Positions 21,644 to 34,058 are shown, numbered from the stretch's first letter. The stretch: DNA of 64,000 bases from Micractinium sp. NFX-FRZ (GCA_029339195.1 JAPTJF010000024.1:1-64000); one strand, 5' to 3'. Translations and numbers: made by a program. Notes: generated by a model not told the origin, from the sequence alone.

Positions 21644-24600
21644 ATGGCAGCAACACAGCATTCGCAGCTGCAGCGGCGGCGGCGGCCGCCGGCGCTCACC
21701 GTCGTTTGCGAGGCGGCAGCTGCCGGGCAGCAGAAAACGCCGGCGCCTCATGCGGACTACCAAGCAAAAGCTGGAGACTCTGCTGTGCTGCAGCGCCCTC
21801 TGAAGAGCGAGCTGCTGCCGGAGGAAATCCACAATGTGTTTGGCTACCCCCGCAACCTGAAGGACAAGTGAGTTTGATGCACACTAGCTTGGGAGTGCTG
21901 AGCTGACATGTGACGCTGACGGCTCAAGGGTGCTGGCGCTTTGCAAGTTGTTGAGCCGACGTGTTGCTGGTTGCTGGACTGGGTGCTGGCACACTGCTCT
22001 GTAGCATAGCAGCTGTGCTGGCTTTTGGGCGGATACCATGGCACCTGCAGTATCTGTTGCTGGGGCCTGATTTGGGCGGGCCTGCTGACTGTGCACCTGC
22101 CGTGCACCTTCTCTCGCCCCCGCCTCCCCCACCTCTCACTAGTCCCCCCTCCCCTCCGCCCGCCATCCCTTTTAGGTACGTGCTGGGCTCTGTGCTGGGT
22201 GCCGGCTCGTTTGGCGTCGTGCGGGAGTGCACCGACCGGCGCAGCGCGCGCCGCTTTGCGGTCAAGAGCATCAACAAGGTGCCCAAGAATGCGCGGGCCA
22301 CGCCGCGCTACCTGCTCAAGATACAGACGGAGGTGGACGCGATGCAGCAGCTGGGGGGCTCGCTGGACGCCGTCTTCCTGCAGGTCTGTGGGTGGGTGGA
22401 TGCTGGTCTGGTGGGGCGGGGCGGGGCCACGTGGTTGTAGGCGTGTAGGTGGGGGTTGGCCTGGTGGGCAGATGGATGTTGGGCATGCAGATCCTGGTGT
22501 TTAGCAGGTGCAGCAGCTTGGGGGCCTCGCTGGGCTGGTGGGCACGTGGGATGCAGATCCTGGTGTTCAGCGGGTGCAGCAGCTGGGGGGCTTGCTGGAC
22601 GCCGGCTTCCTGCAGGTGGGGTTTCCTGCAGCGGGGTGCTGCAGCGGCGTGCTGTGGCGGGCGCTTCTCACAGGAGAGTGCTGCTGGGCGGGTCCCAGTT
22701 TGCTGCTGGAGGCCTCTGCTGCACCCGCGTGCCGTTCGTCCAGCCTCTGTTTCCCCCTTTCAAGCGCAGGACGTGTTTGAGGACGACATTGCTTTAGTAG
22801 AGCAGCTGTCATCCAGTTCCTGTTTCTCCCTCGTACCTCCACAGGACGTGTTTTGAGGACGACATTGCTTTAGTAGAGCAGCTGTCATCCAGTTCCTGTT
22901 TCTCCCTCGTACCTCCGCAGGACGTGTTTGAGGACGACATTGCGGTGCACCTCTGCTGCAGCAGCGTGTCACTCATCCGGTGTTATGTTTCTCCCTTGTG
23001 CCCGCAGGACGTGTTTGAGGACGACATTGCTGTGCACCTGGTGATGGAGCTGTGCGAGGGGGGGTCCGTGCTGGACGGCCTCAAGGACGGGGAGTACAGC
23101 GAGCGGCAGGTGGGGGCACGGTTGTAAGGCAGGGTGGTTTGACACGGGTGGTTCGACAGGGCTGCTGGGGGTGTGCTAAAGGAGGGAAGAGTTTGCCGAG
23201 CGGCACGTGTGGCGAACGGTGTGTGGGGGGGTGCTGGGGGGGCTCCCAAGGACAGGGAGCGCAGCAGCCGGCAGGTTGGGGCCCGGGGCTCGCAGTTTGG
23301 GGGCCTGTGCGCTGGCGTGGCATGGCGTGCGCTGTGGTTGCGGTTCCTGCTGAGCAGAGTGAGGCCGGGCTGTGGCGAGTGACGCCTGTAGGCCCAGGCT
23401 GCTGCAGGCACGCGCAAGCAGAGCACGCTGCGCTTTACCGCGGCACCATCTGCCGGCGCCTGACCACCTGCCGCCCCCTGCCGCCCCCCTGCCTCCTTGC
23501 GTGCCCTCAACTGCAGGTGGCACACATCATGCGCGCTGTGGTGCGCTTCATCGCCCAGTGAGTCCGCCGTGGTGCAAGCCAGCCCACTGCTTGTGCTACT
23601 GCCAACGTTGCGGCTCCCCGCCTCGGCCGCTGCCTTTTGTCTGCTGCTCCGGCCGCTGCTGCCAGGGGCTCTGGCAGTGTGGTGGGTGGGGCAATTGCAC
23701 TGCTGCTGCGGGTTTTCCCTCTTCTCTGCTTGGTGCCATTGATGCAGTGCTGCTGCTGCCAGCTGTCGCCAGCACCTCTTTGTATCTGCACATGCACCAT
23801 TTCAGGGCTGCTGATTGCGTGCTACTAGGTGTGCGTGCAGACAGGCAGCGCGCGCATGCTTCGCAGCTGCGCCAGCCTCTGTCTGCCCTGCGTCTCCCGC
23901 TTGACCTGCCCCTCCAACCGCCAGCACTCTCACCCGCCCTTTGCCAGGTGCCATGCCAAGGGTCTGATCTATCGGGACATCAAGCCCGGTAAGTTTGCAC
24001 GTTGTGCTGTGCACGCTGTGCTGTGCCGTGTGATGTTAGCACGGAAGAGCGCTATCTCTGCCCTGTGGGTGTGCCTAGCGGCCCCGCCGCCCAGCCGCCG
24101 CCCCCGCCCCGCCGCTGAAGGGTGCACCCCCTCGCCTGCCCGCGTTGTGTCCCCTCCCTCCCCCTTCAGACAACTTCCTCTTGGTTAACAAGGTAAAGCT
24201 GGAGAGCGCCAGTGACTCAGCAGCCTCGTTTCTTGATACGTTTGCCAGCTACTCGGCAGCTTCCGACGGCGATGGCTCAGAGCCCGGCAGCGGCGCGCTT
24301 GCAGCGGTGGCGGCGGGCGCTGCGGTGCTGGTTGGCGAAACGGCGCGTGCGGCAGCAGCGCGCACACTGGCAGCAGGCAGTAGCAGCAACATCCTGCCAG
24401 CGGCCAGCATGGGGGGGCCTGTATGGAAGTACATCACTTGCCAGGTAGACAGCAGACCATGGATGGCTTCTGCCGGTCCGCCCTCCCGCTGAACCTGCCT
24501 GCTCTGCCCGCTCTGCCTGCTGTGCTGTGCCTGCTGCCGGCGTGCAGGCCTCCCCACGCAACCCCCTCCTGCGATTTGGCGAGGCTCTGGGGCTGGGCTC

Positions 24601-27600
24601 GCACGGATCGCAGGTTGGGACACTTTCTGACACGTTGCGTGCGCTGGCTGGCCGGCCGCTGGTGCTGCTGCCGCTGGTGCCCTGCCGTGCGCATGGCTGG
24701 GCGCCCCTGGGGGCCTCCGCAGCCCACGTGCACAGGCGCACATACAGCGCCAGCAGCCCGCCCCGGCTGGCCAGCGGTGCGGGGCGCAACCCCTCTGCGC
24801 GCCGGCACTTGGGGGGGAGAGGGCGGTGGGTGCTTGGCTGCTTGTGTGGCACTGGGCGGCTTGAGCCGAAGCTCACCAGGGCCCGTCAGTGCGCGCTCCC
24901 GCCGCCCCTGCCACCCCTGCCTGCCCGCGTGCCTCCTTGTTCGGCCCGCCCATTGCATCGCTGGCCTTTGCTTGCTTGCATACCAACCAACCCAACCCTT
25001 TCCTCATCTTCTTGTCTGTGTTGTTACCAGGATGTGGACTCCCCAGTGAAGGCCACCGACTTTGGGCTGTCCATCCGGCACCGCCCAGAGGTGTGCTGCT
25101 GCCTGTGCTGCTTGCCCAGCTGGGCTGCGCAGTCTGGCTGTGCCTGTGCCTGCCGTCCATCCGGTGCCTTGCGTTGACCGGCTTGCTCGGGTGCTGGTCA
25201 CAGGCTGGGCGCCAATCCTGTACAGTGGCGCGGCCCGGAGGCGTGCCCTGCCTGCCCGCCTGCCTGGGTCTCCCTGGCTGGACCATGTGCTGCGCCCCGG
25301 CCTGCGGTGCCTGCACCGGCTGGCATCCTGTCGCGCTTTATCTGTCTCATGTCAGTGTACGCTGTCAGTGCACCCTGACATGAGACCCTACAACCCGCTC
25401 CTGCCGCAGGACCCGCCCCTCAAGTCGCGCAGCGGCACCCCCGCGTACATGGCGCCCGAGGTCATCCAGCAGAGCTACGACGAGCGGGCAGACATGTGGA
25501 GCGCGGGGATCATGATGTACCAGCTGCTGACGGGTGAGCAGCTGCATGGTACTGCCTTTGATTCCTGATTTTCACAGCACTACAGCAAAGGGCAGGGAAT
25601 TGCGGTTGGCACAGCAGGTGATGTACCAGCTGCTGACGGGTGAGGGAGGAAGGGTGCTGGATGTGTGGCGGAACAGGAGTGTGGAGAAGGGGAGGTTGCA
25701 ATTGGAGCGCGGGCATCATGATATGATGAATATCATGATGCACCAGCTGCTGACGGGTGAGCAGCTGCGTGTTACTGCCCTTTCATGCATGAATTTTACA
25801 GGGAGACCGCAAAGGGCAGGGAATTGCGGTTGGCAGAGAAGGTGATGTACCAGCTGCTGACGGGTGAGGGAGGAAGGGTGCTGGATGTGTGGCGCAACAG
25901 GAGTGTGGAGAAGGGGAGGTTGCCGCTGGAGTGCGGGCATCATGATGCAATGCCCGCGCTGCTGACGGGTGAGGAGGGGGGGCTGTGCCCTGAAGGAGGG
26001 CATGCGTGAGGTGCAAGTTAGTTTGGGGTGTGGGGTGCAGCCTGGCAGTATTATGATGCAGCAGCTGCTCACGGTTGGGAGCAGTGTGTTGTGCCTGGCC
26101 TGAAACACTTGAAATCGTGGAGACGAGGGGAGCACGTGGGGAGCGGAGATCATGCCTGCTCGCTGCTGCCCCTTCTACCATGCCCCTCACCCCCGCCATC
26201 ATCAAACTGCAACTCCCCCTCTCGCTTCTCCTCCCCACCTCGCCCGGGCAGGCAAGTTCCCGTTCTGGGACAACGTGCGCGACTGCACGCTGCAGCAGGT
26301 GTGGAAGAGCATCCTGACCGACAAAATCAACTGGAGCGCGCCCGCGCTGCGCGAGGTGTCCGCCCCCGCCCGTGACCTCCTCAAACAGGTGGGGCTTTTG
26401 GTTACTACCAGCTGCCTCTGTGAGCGTTTGGATGTGGAGGGGTGGCTGGAGCGTGGCTGGTCACGTCAGGGTGGCCGCTGCCAACGCCATCCAGTCCTTG
26501 CCCATATGTAGCCGCCTCCCCGCACACGCCCTCCCCTCCTCCGATTCCTTCTGCACATGCTGCGCCTCGCTCCCACCAAGCACCCCGCATGCTGCTGAAC
26601 CCCTGCGCCACTCGGAAACGCGCGTCCCGCACATCCCAATCCTCTTCCCTCCCATTGCCCAAACCGCAGATGCTGGAGCGCACCCCGACGAAGCGGATAC
26701 GCGCCGCCGATGCGCTGCGCCACCCCTGGCTCCAGGACGCCGACTCCACCTCCGCCCTGCCCCTGCGCTCCTCCGTCGTCCAGCGCCTGCAGCGGTTTGC
26801 CACGTACGGCCACCTGAAGCAGCTGGTGCTGCGCATCATCGCCGACGACATGGCGCAGCACCCCACCACGCAGAAGGAGAGCCAGGTGAGGCGCCCTCTG
26901 GACGCCGTGCTTTTGTTCGCTAGGGTTTGGGGGGCAGCACCCCGCCACGCAGAAGGAGAGCCAGGTGAGCGGCTCTTGCAGACACTGCTTCTTGAGAGAC
27001 TGCTTTCTTGGGTTCTACCTATGCTTTTGAAACAGCGTAGAACAGGGCGCAGCACCTCACCGAACAGGAAGGAGAGCCAGGTGAGCTCTTCCTGTAGCGC
27101 AGCAGCCCATGGCCCTGCAATGTTGTGCCTGCCGCAGCTGGCCCAGGGGCTGGCCTTCCTGCGTTGAGCACCCATCACTAGTACGTCCATTCACTAATTA
27201 TCGACCTCGGCGCGTTTGCTGTCGCCCACTGCAGGAGCTGATCCAGGGGCTGACCTCGCCGTGTTGAGGAGCTGGACGTGAACACCTCTCGCCCCCACCA
27301 TCGCTGACTCACCATTGGCCCTCTTCATGCCACACACACGTCCGCAGGAGCTGATCCAGGGGCTGACCTCCCTGTTTGAGGAGCTGGACGTCAACGCCAG
27401 CGGCAGCGTGTCCATGGATGAGCTGGTCAGCGGCCTGGACCGGCTGGGCTACGACATCCGCATGGACGGTGGGTGGCAGGGGAGGGAAGGCTGGGCTGGC
27501 GGAGCGGGGGTGCTGGAGCATGCGTCGGTGGGTGGGGTGGCACTGCGGGAGGGTGGGCGCCAAGTCGAACAGGCTGGTGGGAGTCGGGGCTGAAGCATGC

Positions 27601-29607
27601 GCCAAGGGGTGGGCTATTGCTGCACGGCTCCGCCCTTGTTAAACCGTGGACCCTCCCGAGTATGGCCCAGTCGGCTCTCGCCCATGCTTCGTCCTCTTGC
27701 CTCCACCTGATGCACCGCCTGCACATCATTTGCCGCACTTGATGACGTTCGTTTGCCCTGTTCCATCCAGCACTGGATTGCTAGCCCTGCCCTGCTCCCC
27801 CCTTCCTCACGCATCCCCACCTGCTCCCCCCTTCCTCACGCATCCCCCTTTCACCCGCAGAGATGGAGCACCTGATGCACCGCGTGGACATCAACCACGA
27901 CGGCGTCATCCAGCTCACCGAGTTTGTGGCGGGGCTGGTGGACTGGAAGGCGCTGCAGAACGACACGCAGTGGGGGCGCTGGGTGCAGATGGCCTTTGAC
28001 CGGCTGGACATCGACGGCGACGGCTGGCTGAGCCTGGAGGAGCTGCAGCAGCAGCTGCCGGACGACGGGTCCACCGACGCGGGTGAGGGGGCGTGGGGTG
28101 GGAGGGGCGGCATTGTGTGGGGAGGTGGAGGCAAGGGGTGGGGAGGGGAGGGTCCCGCATTGCGGGTGAGGCGGCGAGGTGGGAGGCGAGTTGAGGGGGC
28201 GAGGGGAGGGAAGAGGAGGGGCGCTTTGGAGGCAGCGCCTATTCGGCTCCTGCTCATGCTGCCGCCGTGGCGCCCACTGCCATGGCCTTCACCCCAACCT
28301 CCCTCACCATTCAAGCGTCCTCACCATCAACATCAACCGCCCTCCCCGCTGAGCAGAGCGCATGCTCGAGGCGCGGCGCATGCTGCGGGAGGCCGACACC
28401 AATGGGGACGGCCGCATCAGGTGCGGGACTCGGTGTGCTGCTGGATATGAAAAGTACACTCCTGGGGATGGTACAACCTGTAGAACCAGGAGTGCACAGT
28501 TTGCAACATCTGAACTACTCTGGTAACTCGAAGCCCATCGGGACTAGAGCTGAACTGTTACCACAAGCTGAGTGACCATACTAACCCGACCATACTTCAT
28601 CTTCTCCCCCCGGCCCTCGGCCTCCAGTGCTGCCTCACTATCCGCACCACTATCCGCCCACCTGCCCCCCCCCCTCCCTCACCCCGCAGCCGTGACGAGT
28701 TCATGGAGCTGCTCATGGGCACCTCCCTGCCCGACACCCTCAACCAGTACGACCCACGCATCAAGCTCAACTTCCAGCTGGACGAAACGATGGAGGAGGT
28801 GGGTGGGGCTGCGCGCATTTGCTGCTGCTGGTATAGTGGTGTGTGGGGGGGGGCTTTGGGCGGTTGCTGGGGGGTGCGTCATGATAGGGGGCCTGCACAT
28901 CAGGCTGATCGTCCCGCTGGACAAGACGCTGGAGGCGTTGGGTGCTGCTGCTGGCGGCCTGCCTGCCTTGCCCCCCTACACTTGCCTCGTACCGCCCCTT
29001 TACCCCACCCCATGCCGGCCTCAAACCCCTTGCATGTTGCCCCTGCCCACCCGCCCCTGCCCCCCTCCCCCCACAGATCCAGTCCTTCAGCCTGGAGGAC
29101 AGCGACAGCTCAGCAGCCAACCACAGCGTGGACAACATGGCGGTGAGCACATGGGGGGGGGGGGGGGGCTCGCGGCTCTGCTGCCGTGTAAGGGAGGTCG
29201 TTGTCAGCCTCAAGCGTGCACAGCATGGCAGCGCACAGTAGGGCAGCTGGCTGGCCTGGGCTGCTGCCGCTGGCTTCAACTGCATGCCTGGGCACACCCC
29301 TGCATGTGTGTGCCTTTGACGCCCTTCGCGTCCCGGCTGCCTGCCCATTTTGGGGCTGGCGCCGCCAGCAGGCCCCTCAACCCGCCCCCGCGGGCGGCCA
29401 CAACAGCACATGCCTGTGCGCGGCTCGCTGCCTAGCTTACCCTACATGTAATCGTGTGTGGGTGTTTTGTCTTTCTAGCCGCAGGCGGCCATGGCGGCCA
29501 ACATGGGCAAGCGCAAGCAGGCACGCGGCAGCAGCAGCAGCGGCAGCTCCCCGCCGCCGCCAAGACGCCGCAACGACGGCAACGCCGAGACAGGAAGCCA
29601 GGACTGA
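21644..29607 (+). CDS. Calcium-dependent protein kinase (CDPK), possibly plastid-targeted
   Basis: Ser/Thr kinase fused to a four-EF-hand calcium sensor. Exons: 21644-21867, 22176-22383, 23008-23109, 23517-23557, 23948-23988, 24170-24192 (or to 24444), 25031-25090, 25410-25533, 26252-26388, 26670-26885, 27348-27468, 27861-28082, 28357-28420, 28690-28798, 29077-29142, 29479-29607. Phases agree; about 628 residues, or 712 with the longer exon. Kinase motifs: [23 protein letters not shown] (Tyr replaces the usual His of HRD), [18 protein letters not shown] loops: [48 protein letters not shown], all with intact calcium ligands. The N-terminus is Arg/Ala/Ser-rich with ALTVVCEA, like a plastid cleavage site. 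The ATG at 21644 has a perfect GCCATGG context; an upstream in-frame exon at 21285-21398 is possible. Confidence 0.92.
22505..22965 (+). repeat. Tandem copies of kinase exon edges before exon 23008
   Basis: 22505-22620 holds two decayed copies of the end of the exon at 22176 (the [12 protein letters not shown] edge with its donor). Then 22766-22965 holds three successive copies of a 3' splice site followed by GACGTGTTTGAGGACGACAT, the first 20 bases of the true exon at 23008. One copy carries an extra T that shifts the frame. Each copy has its own pyrimidine tract and CAG or AAG-type acceptor. Confidence 0.9.
25513..25980 (+). repeat. Tandem repeat of a kinase donor edge in its intron
   Basis: The true exon end with donor (CAGCTGCTGACGGGTGAG, 25521-25538) recurs near 25625, 25742, 25850 and, shortened, 25960. 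Copies alternate within a unit of about 225 bases that also repeats the flanking intron (TGCTGGATGTGTGGCG, GGCATCATGATG). Several copies keep the MYQLLTG codons and the donor. Confidence 0.88.
26930..27290 (+). repeat. Further kinase exon-edge copies
   Basis: 26930-26968 and 27040-27085 repeat the end of the exon at 26670 (ACGCAGAAGGAGAGCCAG plus GTGAG). 27128-27165 and 27232-27290 repeat the start of the exon at 27348 (CTGATCCAGGGGCTGACCTC), the latter with a usable CAG acceptor but a frame-breaking stop. Confidence 0.85.
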
Positions 29608-30960
29608 GCCGACGGGCGTCGGCAGGCACCGCGCAGCTCCAGTAGTGTGGGAGATATGCGGCCTGCCTTGATTTGGATCTTGGCCCCCTTTTTGTGCTGC
29701 TCAAGCAGAGCATGCTCGCATCTGCTGCTCTACATACCTACCTCCACAGCACGCCCAGCGTTTGGGTTCCCACGCCCTCGCCCGCACGAGTATAGGTGTG
29801 CCGATCCGCGGCGCGACCCCCCGCCAGGGCCTGCCACCGCCGGCACGGCCTCTGCCCCTGGCTGCTTTTCAGCGTCCCCCACCAGCCTGCCCCGGCTGAT
29901 CTATATGCCATAGTGACTTCATCGTCGACCCTACCTCCATTCTTTGCCTTGCCCTGCCCTGCCCTGCCCCGCAACAACACAGCGGATGAAGCAGTTTTTC
30001 CTACCGACTTCTAGCATTCCTCCCCTCCCCTGCCCCGCTTCGTCTTGCGCTTCCATTCCTGCCCCAGCACCCGACCCCGAGAGCTCATTACATACCGAGC
30101 GATGCTGTGTGCTGATCCCACCCACTCCCGCCCTCCCCCCCTCCCTGCTTCCCTCTGCTTCATAAACTGACGCTTCGGCTGGCTGACACCCCTGCCCGCC
30201 CCCATGTACAACTTCCGCATCCCCAGTTCTGCGCCCCGCCCGGCCGGGGGCGCACCGTGCCGCAGGCTCGCCCGGCTGGCAGCCCTGCCGGGCGGCGGGG
30301 ATGCGCGGGAGCAGCCGTCCCCTCTTGCTGCCTTGCTTATTTGACTTCCTTCGCCTGTCAGTCATGTGAAATGCTGTCCCGCTGTGAATGCATCCTCTGT
30401 GGCGGCGGCGCGACGGTACCGCCAGGGCCGGGATTGGAAACTATCCCAAGCAACCGATCGGATCGTAGCTGCCCTGCGGGGGCTGCAGCGGGTGGGCCGT
30501 GCCAGCGCATATCTGGTGGCAGCTGCTGCCGCCGCTGCTGCCGCTGCCATCGGTCTCTTGTGCACTCTTTAAGGTGATCCCTTTTGCACTCCCATGGGTG
30601 TCCCCACGGCTTCACAAGGTGTGCAGCAGCAGAGCAGGCAGTCAAGGGGGGGGCCGCGGCAAGCAACTCTGATTTGGGGCGTCGGCGGTCGAGTTCGCAA
30701 ACTGAAGCAGACAGCGTGGGCGGGACGGCAGTCAGAACAAATGCACAAGCGCAAAGACGGGGGAGGCGATGTCCACGTTTGCTGGCACCACTGTGCCACA
30801 TCTTCGGGCCGCCATCTCCGCACCAGCTGTCGCCGCCTCAGCAGCTGCCGCTGCAAACAGCACATGCCTCCCCGTCAAATCCTCTTGGCCGCCTGGGTGC
30901 TGCCCCGCACGCCAGCCCGCAGAGCACGCCGCCACAGCTCAGCTGCTGCCGCCCCGAGCC
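29608..30960. other. Convergent 3' region, kinase / plastid-type protein
   Basis: No gene supported. I see no plus-strand TGTAA after the kinase stop. A minus-strand TGTAA (plus TTACA, 30088-30092) could end the transcript of the gene at 30961-34058 after a long 3' UTR. The stretch 30200-30560 is open in several frames but has no protein motif. Confidence 0.4.
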
Positions 30961-32854
30961 TCAGCTGCTGCCGCCCCGAGCCTCGTGCAGCAGCTGCGCG
31001 CAGTACTGCGTCTCCACTGCCGCCACCACCGCCGCGACTGCCTCGTCGTACCCCGCGCCCGCCGGCAGCGCCAGCTCGCCAGGTGGCAGGGCCGACACGC
31101 CGCAGCCGTTGGTGGCGGCGTGCTGCGCCAGCTGGGCGGGGGGCACGCTGACGATTTGGATTTCGGCGGCCCCGGTGCCAGCCTGCACACAGGGCGGCAG
31201 TGGGGGAGGCGGGCGGGTGGGTGGCCAGAGCGCCAGGAACAGCCAGCCCAGCGAACAACTGTCGAGCAAGGCCAGCCGGCCTGCCAAGCCGGCAATAGAC
31301 AGACACCCGCCCGGCACAACATGGACTGTGCATCAACAAACCACAGACGCCAACACAGGCTACAAGCGCATCAAAAGCTGCAAGCTCCTCAAGACATCCG
31401 AAATAACATCCGTACAGAGGCCCCACCCCGCCCCACCTGCAGGGAGCACTCTATCACTGCCTCTGCTTTCCTCACGTCTACAAACAGCCCAGCAACCCTA
31501 CAACATGCCACCCCACAAAATAACAGAGCCATCACCGCCTGACCTGCAGGGAGCACTCTATCAGAGCCTCTGCATCCTTCAGGTCTGCAAAGGCAACGAG
31601 CCGACGCTCCACCCTGGTCCCCTCGCTGCTCTGACCGCTGCTTTGACCGCTGCAGCTGCTGCTGCCGCCGCTGCTGCCGCCGCTGCTCCCACTGCTGCTG
31701 GTTTGGGGCCCGCTGCTGCCTGGCGCCGTGGCGTGCGTGCTGAGTGGGACAGTCATCAGGCCCTTCACTCCGCCTGCGTACACCAGCTGAGGGACATGGA
31801 GCACCGGCAGCTGGAGCCACCAGTTGGCGTTGTCGTGCCGCCGGGGCACCTTCTCCGACGCAGGGTCCCATGCAGCAGGAGAGGCCTGCTGTGCCTGCCG
31901 CAGTGCCTGCTGCACCTGCTGCTGCGCTGCCTGCAGCAGAGCCCCTGCGTCTGCCGCCGCTGCCGGCGCAGCGGCCGTGGCGCCGGGAGCGCTGCCATCG
32001 CTGCCGCCCTTGGCTGCAGCCGCCTGCGCTTGCAGCCTGGTGGCCGCCGCCTCCATCTGCTGCCCGCTCAGCAGCAGCGCGCGCTGCTGCAGCACCGAGT
32101 ACAGCAGCTCCGCTGCATCTGCTGGCCCCTGCTGCTGCTCCCCCTCTGTGTCCTTCTCTCCACCCGCCGCCTGCTGTGCCTGCTCGGCTCCCGCCTCCCG
32201 CTGCCCCGCCTCCCTCTGCTGCTCTTGTTGCGCCTGCTGCTCCTGCTGCCCCTTTTTCGCCTCTGCCGCTGCTTGCGCCGCCGCGACCTCCGCCACCGCC
32301 GCCAGCTCACCTGCCAGGCTGCCGGCGCCGTAAAAAGCTGCACCCCACCGCCTGCGTCCAGCATCGGCCGCCATCTGTGCCGTTGGGAACTGCTGCAGCA
32401 CCGTGGGTATGCCCATGAGCTGCTCTAGAAGAATCTGAGCTGCCTCGGCATCCGCCCGGGCCTCCAGTAGCGCCACACAATGCTCCTCCGCGCCGTTGGG
32501 CAGGGGGAAGAGCAGGCGCAGGGCCACAGAGCCGCCCTCCACCAGGCGGCACAGCACCCACACGCGGGGGCAGGCCAGCAGCGGTGCGGCGGCCGATGTG
32601 GCCGCGGCGGCGGCGGCGGCTGCCGCGGCAGCTGCCGCATCTGCTGCCTCCACGGCGGGTGCCAGGGTGGTCTCACACCAGCTGCCCCCCTCCTGCTGTG
32701 CCTGCTGCTGCTGCTCCTGCTGCTGTGCCTGCTGCGCCTGCTGTGGTGGCAGCGCTCCCTGCTGCGGCTCTGTTGTGCCCGTCGCCTGCACCTGCGCCTG
32801 CTGCTGCGCCTGCTCCTGCCGAATGGGTGCTGCTGGTGCATCCGCCTGCTCAGG

Positions 32855-32891
<37 letters not shown>

Positions 32892-34058
32892 TCTGCCTGC
32901 TGCTGTTCGTCCGGCGCTGCAGGCGACGCCGTGCCAGTTGGCACAGCCTCTGGCTTTTGGGCGCTTCCAATAGAGGGCGCTGTCTGGGCAGCGCTAGTGT
33001 GCGGCCGTGCTGGCGTGCTGGCTGTCTCTGCGGCAGCGGCAGGCGCGGCTGCTGCTGGCGGGGCGGCACTTGCTGCTGCCGCCTGGCTGCTGGCGCCAGC
33101 AGCTGCTGCGCCGGTGCTGCTGCCGGCTGCTGCTATCGCTGCCTCTGCTGCCGCGGCGGCTGCCGCCGCATCCGCCGTCGCCGCAGCCTGATCCTGGCTG
33201 GCCAGCACGGCTGCAGAGGAGAAGACTGAATCACCAGACAAGGACAGCCCCGAGGCGCCTCCCCGCTGTTCAAGCAGCTCCTGCACACTGGGGGCGCCCC
33301 CGCCACCGCTGCCGCCGCCGCTGCGGAAGCTGCCGCGCCGCCAGCCGGTGCGCGCCTTGCTGGCGCCGCTGCTGCTGTCCTGGTCGGGCTGCAGGATGTA
33401 TCGCCGCACGAGGCTGCCGAAGAAGAAGGAGCCGACAGATATGATGGCAAGAGAGGCAGCAAAGGCGGGCAGGGAGACTCCAGCCCTGGGCGGCGGCACC
33501 TCCTCGCCTGCAGAGCAAGGTAGCAGGGCAGGGGCAGCACAGGCACAGGCTTGGCGCAGGGGTGGTGGGAGTGGTGTTGGGTGCTGCATGAAGGGCGCAT
33601 GGTGCACACACTGAGCGATGGCACGGAAGCAAGCAGCTGGAAGGGTGCAGCATGTAATGTAAAGCAGGCAAAACTGCTGGGTCCCGCCCCACCCACCTGG
33701 CGGTGGCACGCCCTGCTTAACCTGCACCCGCCGCCCGTTGCGCCCCTTCCCCTGCTCCGACATCGCGGCTGCTGTCAGGATCTCGTCATCTGTGCCGCTG
33801 CAGAGGGCGACAGAAACAGGGTGGGTTGTATGTCATGGTGGGGCCTCGGGTTGCCGCCGACGGGCACTGGCGGCAGAGGGACGCGGAGGCCGGCAAGGGC
33901 TTCTGCTGGGCATGCGCCTGTGCTTGCCTCTTGTCCGCGGGCGTCCAGAATGCTGTCACGTGTAGAGACCGCAGAGGTCGCCGCCGCTGCAGGCGGCATG
34001 GCCGCGCTACTTCTAAGCGGCCTCCTGAAGGCCGCAGCAGGCCGCTACGCGTGATCAT
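30961..34058 (-). CDS. Plastid-type membrane protein with Ala/Gln-rich linkers
   Basis: Function unknown. Minus-strand exons: 34058-33928, 33797-33697, 33507-31544, 31182-30961; phases 2, 1, 0; about 805 residues. The first intron needs a GC donor (AG|GCAAGC). The N-terminus is Arg-rich and poor in acidic residues (RPCRLQRRRPLRSLH), like a plastid transit peptide. One membrane span follows (LPAFAASLAIISVGSFFFG). The long second part has poly-Ala and poly-Gln tracts around two better conserved blocks, WVLCRLVEGGSVALRLLFPL and NANWWLQLPVLHVPQLV. A third block (RRLVAFADLKDAEALIECSL) continues into the last exon (AEIQIVSVPPAQLAQHA). These blocks recall plastid proteins of unknown function in plants, but I cannot name the family. 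The stop lies inside a perfect 22 to 24-base tandem duplication. Confidence 0.75.
31428..31466 (-). repeat. Copy of the exon 33507-31544 donor edge in the next intron
   Basis: About 110 bases into the intron the end of the large exon recurs. The copy encodes VDVRKAEAVIECSLQ against ADLKDAEALIECSLQ and is followed by another GT donor. Confidence 0.85.

Noticed and set aside
23130..23165. GGTTCGA-type sequence suggesting a tRNA B box
   Set aside because: No A box or cloverleaf stems around it; it lies in a kinase intron.
30584..32428. Very long open frame on the plus strand (over 600 codons)
   Set aside because: It is antisense to the Ala/Gln-rich exon. The repetitive G+C-rich codons of that exon keep all frames open, and the product is low-complexity Leu/Cys/Arg.
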